Source: Nageia nagi
Taxonomy: Eukaryota; Pinophyta
Assembly (NCBI GenBank): GCA_050084985.1
Contig: JBITNC010000001.1
Location: forward strand, 122,016,001 to 122,080,000
Length of the DNA stretch: 64,000 bases
Reading direction: 5' to 3'
Shown: one piece after another, positions 49,095 through 60,876 of the stretch
Layout of the letters: the number at the start of each line of letters is the position of its first letter
Position numbering within the stretch: position 1 is the first letter of the stretch
Translations under genes and position numbers: made by a program
The notes under the pieces: generated by a model
Told to the model about the DNA's origin: nothing
What the model saw: the letters and a program-made list of their open reading frames with translations, nothing else
The model's database searches: none

Positions 49095-50150
49095 CCAATC
49101 TAGCACTATTTAGTTATCCATGTGTAAGGAACTTTTATGTGTTTTTTGGGACTGTGTAGTTATCCATATGTGAGAAAATCATATGTGCATACTCTATTTT
49201 GTAATGAAAATCAAAACATGTTTTATATACAATTGGTGACTATGAGTTTTTAGCATGGCATCTTCGTGATGACTTATAGTTCACTATTGATCAGTTCATG
49301 ATGGCATTTGTGTGATTCATCTATCCTTATTGAGATGAATATATTGCATCTAACTGATCTTATTATTTGAGCTGCTTATGACTTCTATATTCCTTTGAGA
49401 TTACAAGTTACTTACCTCAAGTATGTAGGCTCTTGGAGACTCTTCATGACTTCCAGTTGGATGACTACTTCATGTATATTGGAACCAATTATGGTTAATG
49501 ATTGTATTTGGCCAAGTAGTGAGTATCAAACTAGATCTTTTTACTTCACAAATATGTAAAAAGTTCTCATCTTCATTGTATATATTTGAAGGAGAACTCT
49601 CTTACTTTTTCTCTTTCTTCTCTCTTATTCGTTCTATCCCAATATTGCATTAAAGGGGAGTGTTGGAATGTGTAATGCATTATTATAAAGGTTTTGTAAT
49701 AATCTTCTATGTAAGTTCACTAATACTTAAGGGATCATTTGATACCTTAATTATTTAAGTGAATATGATAATGTAACTTATCCTTCACTCCATGTTATGA
49801 GCATGCCCTTTAGGTAAAAGGATGTGCATGTCATGCTTTTCTACATTGGATAAAAGGTGATCCAAAGAGGAATTTTGGCCTATAAATAGAAGGCTTCCTA
49901 TTTTGATCATATATCAATTGTGGAGTAATGTTATGCTATAAGATAGTGTTTAGGAGTTGAGATTAGGAAGATTGTAAGAGAATTGTATTTGTGATTGAAG
50001 TAAAGATATAGTTAGTGGATGTACTCCTAGTTGGAGGAACCATTTACATCTTGTGTTATCTTTGTGAGATTGCTTTGTGAGTTTGTTAGATGTGTTTTGT
50101 GAGCTTACATGTGATCTTGGGAGTTTAGAGTTGTTAGATGTGTTTTTGTG
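49095..50150 (+). mobile_element. Copia element D: 5'-truncated copy of the A-D family in PG2 intron 1
   Basis: Only the conserved non-coding tail (49,095-49,660, ending TAAAGGGGAG) and one LTR (from TGTTGGAATG at 49,661, TATA box at 49,880-49,889) remain. The LTR end is blurred by a duplicated word (GTTAGATGTGTTTT with GTGAGCTTACATG at about 50,086 and 50,132). The right flank resumes the PG1-like intron at CCTCAGAATCTGCCCAAAAC. Confidence 0.8.
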
Positions 50151-52339
50151 AGCTTACATGACCTCAGAATCTGCCCAAAACACATTAAGCATATGAATCT
50201 TAGTTTATGGCTCCTATCAAGAAGAGGACACCATAGATCTTTTCAATATTATAATGGATTGAGCTCGAGTATTGATAGCTTTCCAGAATGTTTTTTCCAA
50301 AGTTTCCAAATATTATTGAGGTTCTATATTTGACATAGAGGAATCTAGAAAAAAGAAAATCTATTCTAATGGTGCTTTGTAGTGCTTTTGACTTTGTCCC
50401 TAATAAACAAGACGTTGTTTCTTTGGATGCATGTAGGCCTCTTGCACTTTGCAAAAGGTTTTATAAAATTAAGCAAAAAGTAACTGCTACTAGGCTGAAT
50501 TTCCTTTAGCCTACTATTAATATGAAACAAAAAGGCAACTCTATGAAAGGTAAAATATCTTGGATGGAATCGTCATTGTTAATGAAGCTATTCATTCCAT
50601 CAAATCTAGAAAGAAGTGGGATATTGTTTTAACCTTAAAAAAAATATAGCCAAAATAAAATAAACTGGTCTTTTATAGACAAGAAGCTGTAGATTTTGAA
50701 TTCTCGAGTCAATGTAGGCCAATATTTCAGAAGTTGTTTTCTGACATAAGCTTTTGGTATTAGTAAAGAGTGTGCTTGCTATATTCTTTGAGGTTCAAAG
50801 AGGACAAAAACATGGAGATCCTATCTCATCCCTTCCATTTTATAATCATGACTAAAGCGTAGGGATGATTTATATCTAAAGCCAAGGTTCGAAAGTCACA
50901 TCATGAAGAGATAATTTTATGTACTCGTAAAGCCAATCCTTGTGGGTAATCCCAAACTAGAAAAGGCTTTCTTGTTTTAGAGATAGTGAAAATTAATATG
51001 AAGAGTTTTTGTCAAAAATATTCAAAGAGAATTAGAATTTATTTTCTAAAGGTTAGTAGGATAATTCAAGTTCATATTGTTAGTTTTAAGGCCCATTTTG
51101 GGAGCAAGCACAAGGCTAATTTGTAGAAAAAGAAGTTTGCGACAGTTTAAACTGTTTGTTGAAAGGGAAAATGACTGTCTACTCTTAATGTGCCTGCCAA
51201 TATAATGAAATGCATAACCGCAACTGAAAGGAATTTCAGATAGAGCAGAAGACATTGAACTGATTCCCTTGCTGGCTTTAGGGAAATATTTGCCTGCCAA
51301 AAGACTGGGATTGGATGTCTCTAAGAAGCAATAAGTAATTAACCTATTTGGTAGCCAAACTACTTTACACATTGTACAATATAATGACTAATACGAACAA
51401 CATAAACTTTACAAAGATATTTGTATAGTATGACCCCTAGAAGAATCATTTTATCCGTAGATCTCTCTTAGAGTAAGGTTTTTCATCGTCCATGTCAGTG
51501 AATCAATTAAATCCTTCGTATGCTAGGAAATCAACAGGGATGCCAAGACAATCTTCCTGGAGGAAATTTGGATTGCCCTCATGTTCCTTTAAAATTTAAT
51601 TAATAAAACTGGCAACAATCTCAGTGAAATAATATTAATGAAAAACTGATAAATTATCAACTGAGTTAGAAAAAGTTAGATATGTTGAATAACACTAATA
51701 AGAAAGAGAGCCTCAAAAATCTTTCAAATATCTGTTCTATCCTTAGATTTGAACTCTCCCATGCTCAGATGAACTGATAATGAAATTAGAATACATTCAG
51801 TCAGGGATAGGTATAAGCTTGCCCTGTTTTGAATGGTAGGGCTGTTTCTGGTTTTCCATGTAATTCGCCTTTGAATTAAAGATAGCTTTCTAAGAGCTAA
51901 TTCTTTCTTGCCATTCACGGCTCATCAGAAGATTCTAATTTCTTAACCATGATGAAATTCGGGAGAAATAGATTTGAAGGCCCATTCAGATATTGTTTAT
52001 GATTTATCAAGATGTTGATTCATTGAGTGTTACATGATTAAAAGATTTTGTGATAGTTCTTCTCATAAGTATTTTTTAAGGATGCGGCTATTCTCTCACT
52101 AAATTGGGTCATATACTTTGAGTATTTATACTTCAAATCAGCCAAAGTCGATTTCGATCAAAGTCAACCAGATTCAAACACCTATTACCAATCCAAACCT
52201 GTTCCATCAATTTCCAGCCAATTCTATACCAACCCAAAGATCGTAAAGACCCATGTATTTCTGAATTTGATGGGAGAATAACCTTTCCCTTTTCTTTATT
52301 AGCTCTAACAAACAGAAATTGGTTGTGGGTATGAAGATA

Positions 52340-52415
52340 TCCTTCTAAGAGAGTTGATAGCTCAGTGGTAAAGCACCTCTGCTCCTACCAAGTACTAGTT
52401 GGTCTAAAATCAGAA
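52340..52415 (+). repeat. tRNA-derived SINE-like head in PG2 intron 1
   Basis: An exact A-box, TAGCTCAGTGG (52,358-52,368), is followed about 30 nt later by a B-box-like GGTCTAAAATC (52,401-52,411). It lies in a stretch of about 900 bp (51,900-52,830) absent from PG1 intron 1. Ends unresolved. A degraded tRNA gene is possible, but no acceptor stem was seen. Confidence 0.45.
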
Positions 52416-53465
52416 CAGAAGTAATCACTTTAAATAGTCTCTCGTATGATAATGTTAGCTTCATCAGTCAATGTGCTATCTCGTACAGAGGTGACCATCT
52501 TTGGGAATGTGTTGGAGGGGTTGAATTATACAAATTGCCAAAGGAGAAATGCAGGTTATGCAAGGACCCACATAGCTCTGTACCAGATAAGGAAATCAGA
52601 AAAAATTAGAAGTCTGTTACCTGGAAATCCTCCTTGAAAATTGCCTCAATTATTATTACTTGGAATTTGTTGTTGCACAAAATATAGATAATTTCCAAGC
52701 CAAGACTTATGGACTTGCAAACGTGGTTTCAAAAACTGAATTCTCCATTTTTGGAGTTAATATAGTAAATCAGACTGCTGTAGAGGATACAGGAATAATA
52801 ATGTTTTGAGTGATAGGGAGAGACTAACTCAAATAAACCAGATGAACAAAATTAACCGCCTGGGGAAGAAATCTAGTTCCTACCAAAGTTGCGCCAAATA
52901 AGACACACAAAAAAAAGCAACAAAAGCTTACCTGAGAGCCAAGAATGACAGCATCTTTGTGCAAATAAAGAGTGAAGTGGCTGGTGAGATTAAAGCTTCC
53001 GGTTAGCCATTTCCCTGGTGGAATGAAAAGCTGCCCTCCACCTTTGTCGGAAAACTCGCTAAGATGGTCAATTGCTTTCTGAAAAGCCTTGGTATTAACA
53101 GTCGTACCATCCCCCACTCCTCCATACTCGGCTATAGACACGCTCTCTGTCCGAAAGGAGGAGTCTTAAAACTCTGAGACCAGTGCCCCTTCCGACCCTC
53201 CACTTCAAAACCCAGTAACATTACACATCCCAACAAAACCAAAACCCATAAACTCTGCATTACAATTTACAACAACAAAAGCTCAGAAAAAAAAAAAAAA
53301 AAAAATGATCTTAATAAACATCATCAAAGACTAACTCTGTCAAAAAGGGCAGAAAGAAACTTGCTTTGTTTGCGGTGGACTCCATTGCTCGAACCAGAAT
53401 GGATTGGGTGTAGATATATTAGCTACAACTCATACATGCGCTGTGTGGCTGCGAGCATGGTACTA

Positions 53466-53473
53466 TATTTACA
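53466..53473 (-). promoter_or_regulatory. Degraded TATA box of PG2
   Basis: The minus strand reads TGTAAATA where PG1 has TATAAATA, at the same distance from the start codon in an otherwise well conserved promoter block. Confidence 0.4.
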
Positions 53474-53519
53474 AGTGAAAAATCTGGACATTATCTTCGT
53501 CACTTGTACTACAGTCTAC

Positions 53520-56040
53520 AGAGTATTGTGAAGTCCGTGACAAGTGCAACAGAGCGTATTTAGAATCCCAACGTTCCTGCTGAGATTGTGGAAGATGGTG
53601 CTAAAAAATGGAGGGATAGCGTGGCCAAGAGTGTAAAGTTGCAACAATTGTTCAATGTTTGCCTCTTACCTCCGTGAGGGTTGCTGATCAGTAATTATAT
53701 CATAAATTCTTACGTGTTTTTCAATTCGTTTCTTTCGATATTGTTGGAAGTTGAAATATAGTATATATTTCTGTTGTTTTTAGAATAAAATCTTAACAAA
53801 ATATAAGAAAATTTAAATCATTTTAATGTAATTTATTATTTTTTTATTATCATAATTATTATTACATTTGAATTTAATTATAATGTCATAACAAAAAAAA
53901 TCAATATCATCATTATAATATGTGATTATGATTTACACTCTAGTAACTTATATTAAGTTTTAAGATTTACATCCATTGGAAAACCATTTAAAGAAAGAAT
54001 AAAGTTTAAAATATTTATTTATGTATTAATAGTTTATATGATGGTAAGTGTATATTTATAGTGTATAGATTTTACTTGTATTAATACTATTTTTTATATA
54101 CTTTTTTATATATCAAAAAAATGGAGAGATATCATTCTTACACATGTATCTCATTTATTGATATTTCTTAGTATTTATTTTAATGTTAATTTATTAATTT
54201 ATTTATGTTGTATGTTAATTTATTTTATTTAATGTTATATATTATTTATTTTATATGTTATTCTAATGTTATAATTATATTTTTGAAGCTTACTTTATTT
54301 TTTAAATAATAAAGTGGATTAATTTTTTTAATATATTAAAGTCGACATTTAACGGATGAACTCACATGCACATTTGGCTCTCCACTTCACCCTCATGTTG
54401 CAACTAGAGAACGCTCTCGACGTTAATCATAGTATATATAGTATAGATTTATTTAAATATAATATTGTAAATACAAATTATTTAAGTTTATTATGTGTGA
54501 TGTTTGTTAGATTGATTTTTTTTATATATATTAGGTAGAAATAGGGATTTTGAAAGGACCTTACAATTTTTTACAATTCAAATATTCAATATAGCCCTCA
54601 AGTAATATAGCACAAAGTAACTAATACAAGCATTCCCTTCAACAAGGACATTATTTGAAACCAAGGAGGGCCTCTTTGAGATCTCCACACCTTAGAGATC
54701 ATCTCCCTACCTCCTAAAATTTGCAACATCTCAAAGCAAGGATCAAGGCCAAAAGCAAAACAAAAATAAAAAGTCAAGAGATGGTCTTTGAAGATCATCT
54801 TAGAGATGGTCTCCAACATCATCTCGGAGGAGATCCCTATCTCCTTCCAAACATCCAACAATTTGAGTTTGAAACCATCCTAGAATTTCAAAGGGAAAAG
54901 AGGAAAAAATATAAACCTAAAAACATAGAAGTAAGAATTAATAACAAAGAGTTTTTATAGCAAAACAGTTACTTCAAAGTCTTCAATTGTAGAAGAAAAA
55001 AAATATTAGCTTAGCACTCCATAACATGCCACTCCAACACCCTATGTTGAGTTTAAGGTGTGCTTTCTTTCACAATCTAACAATTATCAACTTTGAAGAT
55101 CTTCATAAAACCCTACAACTCCCTCCCAGGGCTAGGAAGAGATTGTGCTCTACAAATCTCTTACTTAACCATAGGCATTGTCCTACCCTAGCAAGGTGTG
55201 AATCGATTCTGCTACCCTAAAATGTAACACATCTGTGTACCTTTTCTTCATTATTCTTTTTGTAAGGAGTTTGTTATCTCTTTTTCATCTTAAACCCCTC
55301 TTCCTTAGTCTTGTAGCCACACCTCCATGGTCACCCAACTCCTCTCCCCCAACACTCAAACCACATGTACCTTGATTATGAAGCCACCATGCCACCTTGC
55401 CTAGGGTTTTCAGGGGGCACCACCTCCAAAGCCTTATAAGGTCCAAAACATAGTACTTCTTGCATGACCTATTAAAGACATGTGGGTAGCATTGGTTCAA
55501 TCTCTAATAAGCTCTTTAGGATCATACTATGTTGCTTTCCAAAAACTTTCTAGGGTTTCATCCCTTACAACAAATGTAGGCAACTTCAACCTATATTCCT
55601 TTTTGTCCCCTCTCCCATATGCTTCCATTTTCAAAATTGCTAGGGTTTCAAAGGGTTGCTCCCTTATGAGATATTATTATTTTTTAATAAATATAATTAT
55701 GTATATATAAATTTTAGAAATTCTTCCCCTTTAAAAATAAATTAAACTTTTTTCATAGTGAGAATTTATTGATGTAATTTTTTTTATAATAAGGTAAATT
55801 ATATTATAAAAAAAAGCATGGGTTTTATCAAGGATCTAAAACCTATCACAAAATGGTTGTTATATATAAGAAGAATCATCATATGAAAACTACTACCTAG
55901 CTATGACTTGTTGGTAGCCAGAATAAACTTAGAACATCGTCAAAATGTAGCTCAAAACCATATGCATTCTTTGAAAAAACCTTCAAAGAAATAAGTAAAA
56001 ATCGACAAAGCTTATATTTTGTGTTATTATAATTGAGGAT
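53520..56040. other. PG2 upstream and intergenic region
   Basis: Similarity to the PG1 flank fades out by about 54,090. The rest is AT-rich to 54,350. At 54,600-54,900 related words (GAGATGGTCT, GATCATCT, GAGATCCCTATCTCC) repeat in both orientations. No gene was identified. The ORFs at 55.0-55.7 kb show no family resemblance. Confidence 0.45.
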
Positions 56041-56049
56041 GTAAATTTG

Positions 56050-57400
56050 AAAGATCATTCCTATATTTAAGACTTCTCAGATAATACCTTATGAGTTACA
56101 TCCTTTAGATCTTCTACCAAAATTTCATATTTTTCTTCCAATTTCTCTGAAGTCTTACTAGTTGGAGAACCTTTGTAGCCACCTTCCTTGAAATCTTGAT
56201 GGAGATACTCATGTAGTTTCATTCTTCTTTTCCTTTTTTTCTTGACAAGAAAAAAAAATGGACTAGTAAATGTTAATGTACAAGAGGAGTTGACGAAGCT
56301 TAATGATTCAAAGAGCCCATCATGGATTGGTCTAGATGGGGATCTTCCATGAAGGATAGATGAAATCCATTGTTGATTTACTCACCATCTCCATACAATT
56401 GAGTTTAAACAAGATAATGAAGATTTTTCATCATCTTTTCTCTTGTGTCCTTGTTGCTAGCATCCAAAAAATCGAAAGGATAATATCTCATATTCAATGT
56501 TTTAACCCATTTTCCATATTTGGAATGACACTATGATAAATTGAGGCCACGAGCTTAAGGAGCTGAACCTCTCACCATCATCAAAATTATTTGTCATTTG
56601 TTTATCCAAAAATAAGAAATCTCCTAATGCGTTGCTGATCTTGGTGAATATATTATCACCGCAATGCTCAAATGGGAGCGAATATAGGTTTATCCACACT
56701 GGGTAGCCTTCTGGTTTCTCAGCGAATGGATTGAAACCAGTTGTCCAAGGTCGAATAAAGATGCCCTGTCTCCCAAAGAAGCACCATTATCTCCATCTCA
56801 GGACCTATTCATAATCCTTTTATTGCCCAAATAGACAACAAAGAAGTTTTTGGGAAGCGAGAAAATGGAGAAATACGAAGACCAATTCTGAAATACAGAG
56901 TTGTTGAGGGCTTCCCGGCTCGCGCATTTTCCCTAGATTTTACAAATGATTGCTTGAGAGAGCACACCTTCCACATCTTCTTTGAAATCCTGATCTTCCA
57001 ACTCAATAACCAAGGGGTTCGTCAACTATTTTAACACCCCCTTGATTTTGTGTAGTTTCGGTAGTCAATGAAGACCTCCATCTCCCCTCTCTTGGAGTCC
57101 CTCGCTCCGAATCACGTCTCCCTACATTGATTGGGATTTGTTGCAGACTTGAGGGATGGGCTCGCTTCTATATCCCTCTACCAATGGTGCATTCTTCCCT
57201 GTCTCATCACCATTTTCCCTTCGCTTAGCCTCCTTCTGGCTGAAGTTTTGAGATATGCAGGTGATTGCATCCCTCTTTCGGTGGTTGCAGGTCAGGGCAT
57301 GAGGGCAGTTGCTGCTCACTCCTAAAATGTCAAGCTTACAATCATTCGAGCCGCCGTTTTCCTTGCTCTTACCATCTGTCTTCATAGGCGTGGGAGATTC
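56050..57400 (-). pseudogene. LINE ORF1-like (DUF4283-type) gene, decayed
   Basis: Minus strand: an ATG at 57,385 starts MKTDGKSKENGGSNDCKLDI, and the frame stops after KSQSM. Further on, EDQDFKEDVEGVLSQAIICK, WSSYFSIFSLPKNFFVVYLG, IRPWTTGFNPFAEKPEGYPV, WINLYSLPFEHCGDNIF and SNALGDFLFLDK follow the pattern of the DUF4283 domain in plant LINE ORF1 and related proteins (a Trp-containing start, PWxxxFNP, PVWxxLxxLP, ALGxFLxxD). Lysine-rich KLEEKYEILVEDLKDVTHKV appears near 56,100-56,170. Several frameshifts. No endonuclease or RT was found downstream, so the element is truncated. An LTR or host DUF4283 gene is less likely. Confidence 0.65.
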
Positions 57401-57934
57401 TCTTCTAATCTAACTCGCATCTTGCGCTAATTCACGCATGCGTTAGTGTAAAGTTTTATTACATTTGAATTGCATGAAAAAATATACGAGTAAAAAGATT
57501 GTTTTATTAATCAAATAAAAATATATAAATAATTTGAATATTATAAAGAGTATATATATTAAAGATGAATTGATGATTTTCCAAGTTCAAATTTCTGATT
57601 TTTTCACAAAATTGAAATACCTTTCAAAAAAATTTAAAAATATATATAATTTACTTTAAAAAAACATAAAATTAAATATTATAAAATATGACAAACTTAA
57701 CATCATAATATGGTGTTAATAATTATCAAAAACCTGCAGAATGTATAAGCACACTAACTATATATATATATATATTTTAATGGAAAGTACTATATTTATA
57801 TAATATCATAAATTTAATAATAAAAAGATATGAGTGAAAATGAAAGAATTTCTTATGGGTTTAAACTTAGCCATTAGGGTAGGAGATTCATACATAGTTA
57901 AAATTCAATATCAAAAAAAATTGAAATTACATAC
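57401..57934. other. AT-rich spacer
   Basis: No gene seen. Contains a short (AT)n tract near 57,760-57,776. Confidence 0.6.
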
Positions 57935-58860
57935 AACATTAAGTCATGTTACATGGAGTGAATAGGGCAACATCTTAATCGTCAATAGGTTTTCATAGAT
58001 TAGATGCATTGAGAATAATCTAGCTTAACATAGTCATATCTTTTATTTATCCTTAGTTATCACTTCAACCAATTATGGACTTTAGCTCCTTGAAATGCAC
58101 ATCTCACCAACATGAATGATTAGAAACACTCGACTTGGGTGAGTTCCAAGATTTGGCAAATGAAGGTGGTTGTGATTGATATCACATAGGAGATCTAAAG
58201 CAAGCCTAAGAAGCTAGACATCAACATTAATGAGAATATGATCTATCTTGGGAGGAGTGATAAAATGAAATACGATTAATTGAGTACAAAGCATTGCCCC
58301 AATAACCAATGAGGATCCTCATGTAGTCTAGCTCCATCGCCACCTTTTATTAACTTGGAATGAGATTTACATGAACACATCGAAAAGAACCTTAACTTTG
58401 TTATAAATACATAAAATAATAGTAAGAGAGCATCAGACAATAAAGTATCATTTCAAGCTTTTCACATGTAAAATAAAATGTTTAACTCTAAAGAGATATC
58501 AAATTCAAATAAAAAGGAAGAAGTATGGATGGTCCCCTAGAAGAAACTATTATCAATATAAAGACCTAAGCATGAAAGTGCAAAAAAAGGAAAAATTCCA
58601 CTCCCTAAGTATTCATAGCTCTTTTACAGAGCCAAAAGAGATGGAGAATAGATTCTAGAGATTGAAAAAAAGGGTAGAGCGAGGTATTAGTTGCCAAGTG
58701 TTTGAAATTATTATCAAGAGATAATCCTTGACATATAATAAGCTAAGCAAAGAATGTTTAGACTCAAGGTAAGGGGTCCATGTAGTCTAAAACCTAAGTT
58801 TTTATCTTGATTTAGATGAGAAACGATGTGATTTTTCATTGAGCTTAAGCACCAAAGGAA
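57935..58860 (-). repeat. Second copy of the duplicated LINE-like block
   Basis: Same orientation and order as 15,950-16,860. On the minus strand, frames around 58,560-58,790 give broken equivalents of the zinc-region piece (SLESILHLFWLCKRAMNTW). More decayed than the first copy. Confidence 0.5.
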
Positions 58861-59727
58861 AGTGTGGAGAGAATGAATTACCAATTTCATGGAAAGGTTT
58901 AGCTAGCTTAATCCATGAACTTATGCTTCCTTCGAGAAACGACCAATACCATGCTAATACCTTTCCTTGGAAAGGTAAGGCATCAATTTCAACATGATGT
59001 CTTTTTATTGAATTTTATGGATTAAGGCAAGAGCTACCACACCTCAATATTTTCTTATTTCTCATGCTTCTATCATACTCTAGTAATTCTTTGAGAGTAA
59101 TAGTCAAAATCTCATGAGCATTAACAATATTAATTGATCCAACATAATTATAATTAAGGAAATTTCTTTGCGTGATCAAGACTATATATGATTTTGGTAG
59201 TATAGTTGTTAGAGGTTTGACTAGGATTTTGAACTAAAGTATTGTGAATAAGTGATAATGACTTGACTCTTCTCTTACATATATAGCTAGATGATTATAA
59301 TTCAAAGAACTAGATTATTTTATAAAATTTTCTTACTTCATATATTCTACACATAAGATGAAGGGTTCAAACTCTATAGTGAAGTTTCCAATAAGATCGA
59401 TTATGATTTTCCAAAATTTAAATTTAAATGGGAGGTTTCGGGTGTACCAAAAAATACACTATTGATCATAGAACACAACATATATTAAAAAGCTCGATAT
59501 GCTCCAAGATAGCATTTGGGAGTCTTATGAAGAAGAAAAGGAAAAAAGATAAAAATATAAAATATAAACTATTAAATTTTTTCTAGGACTAATTTTATAA
59601 TTTCTAGAATACTTGAATCTTATCATTTAAAAAGAAATATCAATATTTTATTGTATATGTAAATTATAGGAAAATTTATAATTCTTACTAAAAAAAAAAA
59701 AATTCCTGTAATCAAAAAAGCCTTCTA
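58861..59727. other. Spacer before R copy 5; partly shared with 33.3-34.4 kb
   Basis: No gene seen. Bases 59,450-59,570 resemble 33,340-33,460, and the bases just before the R copy (AAAAAAGCCTTCTAAAAAGT) resemble those before R copy 2. Confidence 0.5.
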
Positions 59728-60479
59728 AAAAGTGGACTGCAAATTCCCAATATGGGCGTCATGTGCAACTTCCCTCATCTGTGGCACATCAAAAGCAACC
59801 CCATTGACTAAAACTTATCTATTTGTTTTGAATTTTGGTTCACTCCCTTACTATATTATTAATTCATTCAGGCACATTTGCTCTTACTATATTATTAATT
59901 CATTCAGGCACATTTGCTCATCATGTGATATCGCACTAAAAGGGCATATTCAGATATTGGGTAGTGTGGTTGGTGAAGGTGCCTCCTCAAATGTCAAGTC
60001 TTAAAGATGATGTTGTTGGTAGCAGACGGACTTTGAGCGGGTGGAAATGTTGACAAAAAGGAAGACGGATTCAAAGCAGTTACAACCATCTTTCTCTGGT
60101 CAGAAACGTCAATCCTTGCTGAGATTGCGGTGGTGCTTCTTTTCTGTGTGTGAGAGGAGAGCGTGCTTATTATTTTGTTTAGATTTCATGGACAGGGAAG
60201 ATGTACCCATTAATCAAATGATTTTGTTCTTGGAAAGAATAATGAGAGCATTTCCCGTGACTAAAGGTTTAAATGGCGTATCAGAAACCTTGTCACGTGA
60301 AGTAAGGATTGATAGACAATGATGCGGAGAAGCACAGCGCAAATGAATGGATGTTGGCTGACGTAAAAAGGTGGTATCACCACACAAACGGTCAATGAAG
60401 ATGGATGGCATGAGATTTTAATCATTCAAAAGTACAACGAAATATTTTCTGTGGTTGATTTATGGATTGTGTATTTAAG
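59728..60479 (+). repeat. R repeat copy 5
   Basis: Contains AAAAGTGGACTGCAAATTCC, CATCAAAAGCAACCCCATTG, TGTGATATCGCACTAAAAGG, GTCAAGTCTTAAAGATGATG and TTTAAATGGCGTATCAGAAA. It keeps features of both copy 1 (GATATCGCACTAAAA) and copies 2/4 (GTCAAGTCTTAA), so it is the most complete copy. A 36-bp unit (TTACTATATTATTAATTCAT and onward) is duplicated in tandem at 59,848-59,919. Confidence 0.75.
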
Positions 60480-60491
60480 AATGTAGGTTTT

Positions 60492-60640
60492 TTTTTTTTT
60501 TTTAATGAAAAAGATAATGCTCTCATACAATATATTCATTTGCAAGTGAGGGGGTGCGTTTTGAACATGGGTTTTTTGTAAACAAACTCCAGAGATTTCA
60601 ACTACTCCTCTCATCAACTCTCCTACACTTGTTGGATAGA
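60492..60640 (-). repeat. SINE insertion with poly(A) and flanking duplication
   Basis: It interrupts sequence that is continuous after R copies 2 and 4 (AAGAATGAAGGTTTTCAGTT). Flanks AATGTAGGTTTT (60,480-60,491) and AATGAGGGTTTT (60,641-60,652) match at 10 of 12 bases. On the minus strand it has an A-box-like TAGGAGAGTTGA (60,613-60,624), a B-box-like TGTTCAAAACG (about 60,558-60,568) and a poly(A) end (T run at 60,488-60,503). Confidence 0.7.
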
Positions 60641-60876
60641 AATGAGGGTTTTCATTGGATGTTTTTATGTGTTATAAGAAAGATATGGTGAATTACGAAT
60701 TCAAAAATGTTATGGTATTTTAAAAAAATATTATAATATTTTTTAAAGAGTTATGTTTTGATTTTTTGTAACTTAAAATATAAGTTTTTAATGGTGATTA
60801 AAAATTTGTTATAATTTTTGTAGGAGAATTTTTTTATCAAATAAAACATTTTTGTTAATAGTTAAATTTCATCTAA

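Larger units (their letters stand above)
40694..53260 (-). pseudogene. PG2: polygalacturonase-like GH28 gene, five exons, intron 1 of 10.3 kb
   Basis: Minus-strand exons: 53260-52932 (329 bp), 42627-42508 (120), 42376-42202 (175), 42091-42021 (71) and 41397-40694 (704, TAA at 40,696-40,694). Splice phases match PG1, and the intron 1 donor is CAG then GTAAGC. Exon 5 is fully open (SYVRIEDCYVESGDDIVAIK to KKCSYSLSHL) with the Asp-Asp, His and RIK catalytic motifs. Exon 4 has SPNTDGIDP. Exon 1 lacks one base near 53,150 relative to PG1, so the signal peptide (MQSLWVLVLLGCVMLLGF) is out of frame with SIAEYGGVGDGTT. Exon 2 lacks one base (GATCCACC against AATCCCAC), leading to a quick stop. Retrotransposons E and D lie in intron 1. 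Most likely a pseudogene; exons 3-5 look recently functional. Confidence 0.88.
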
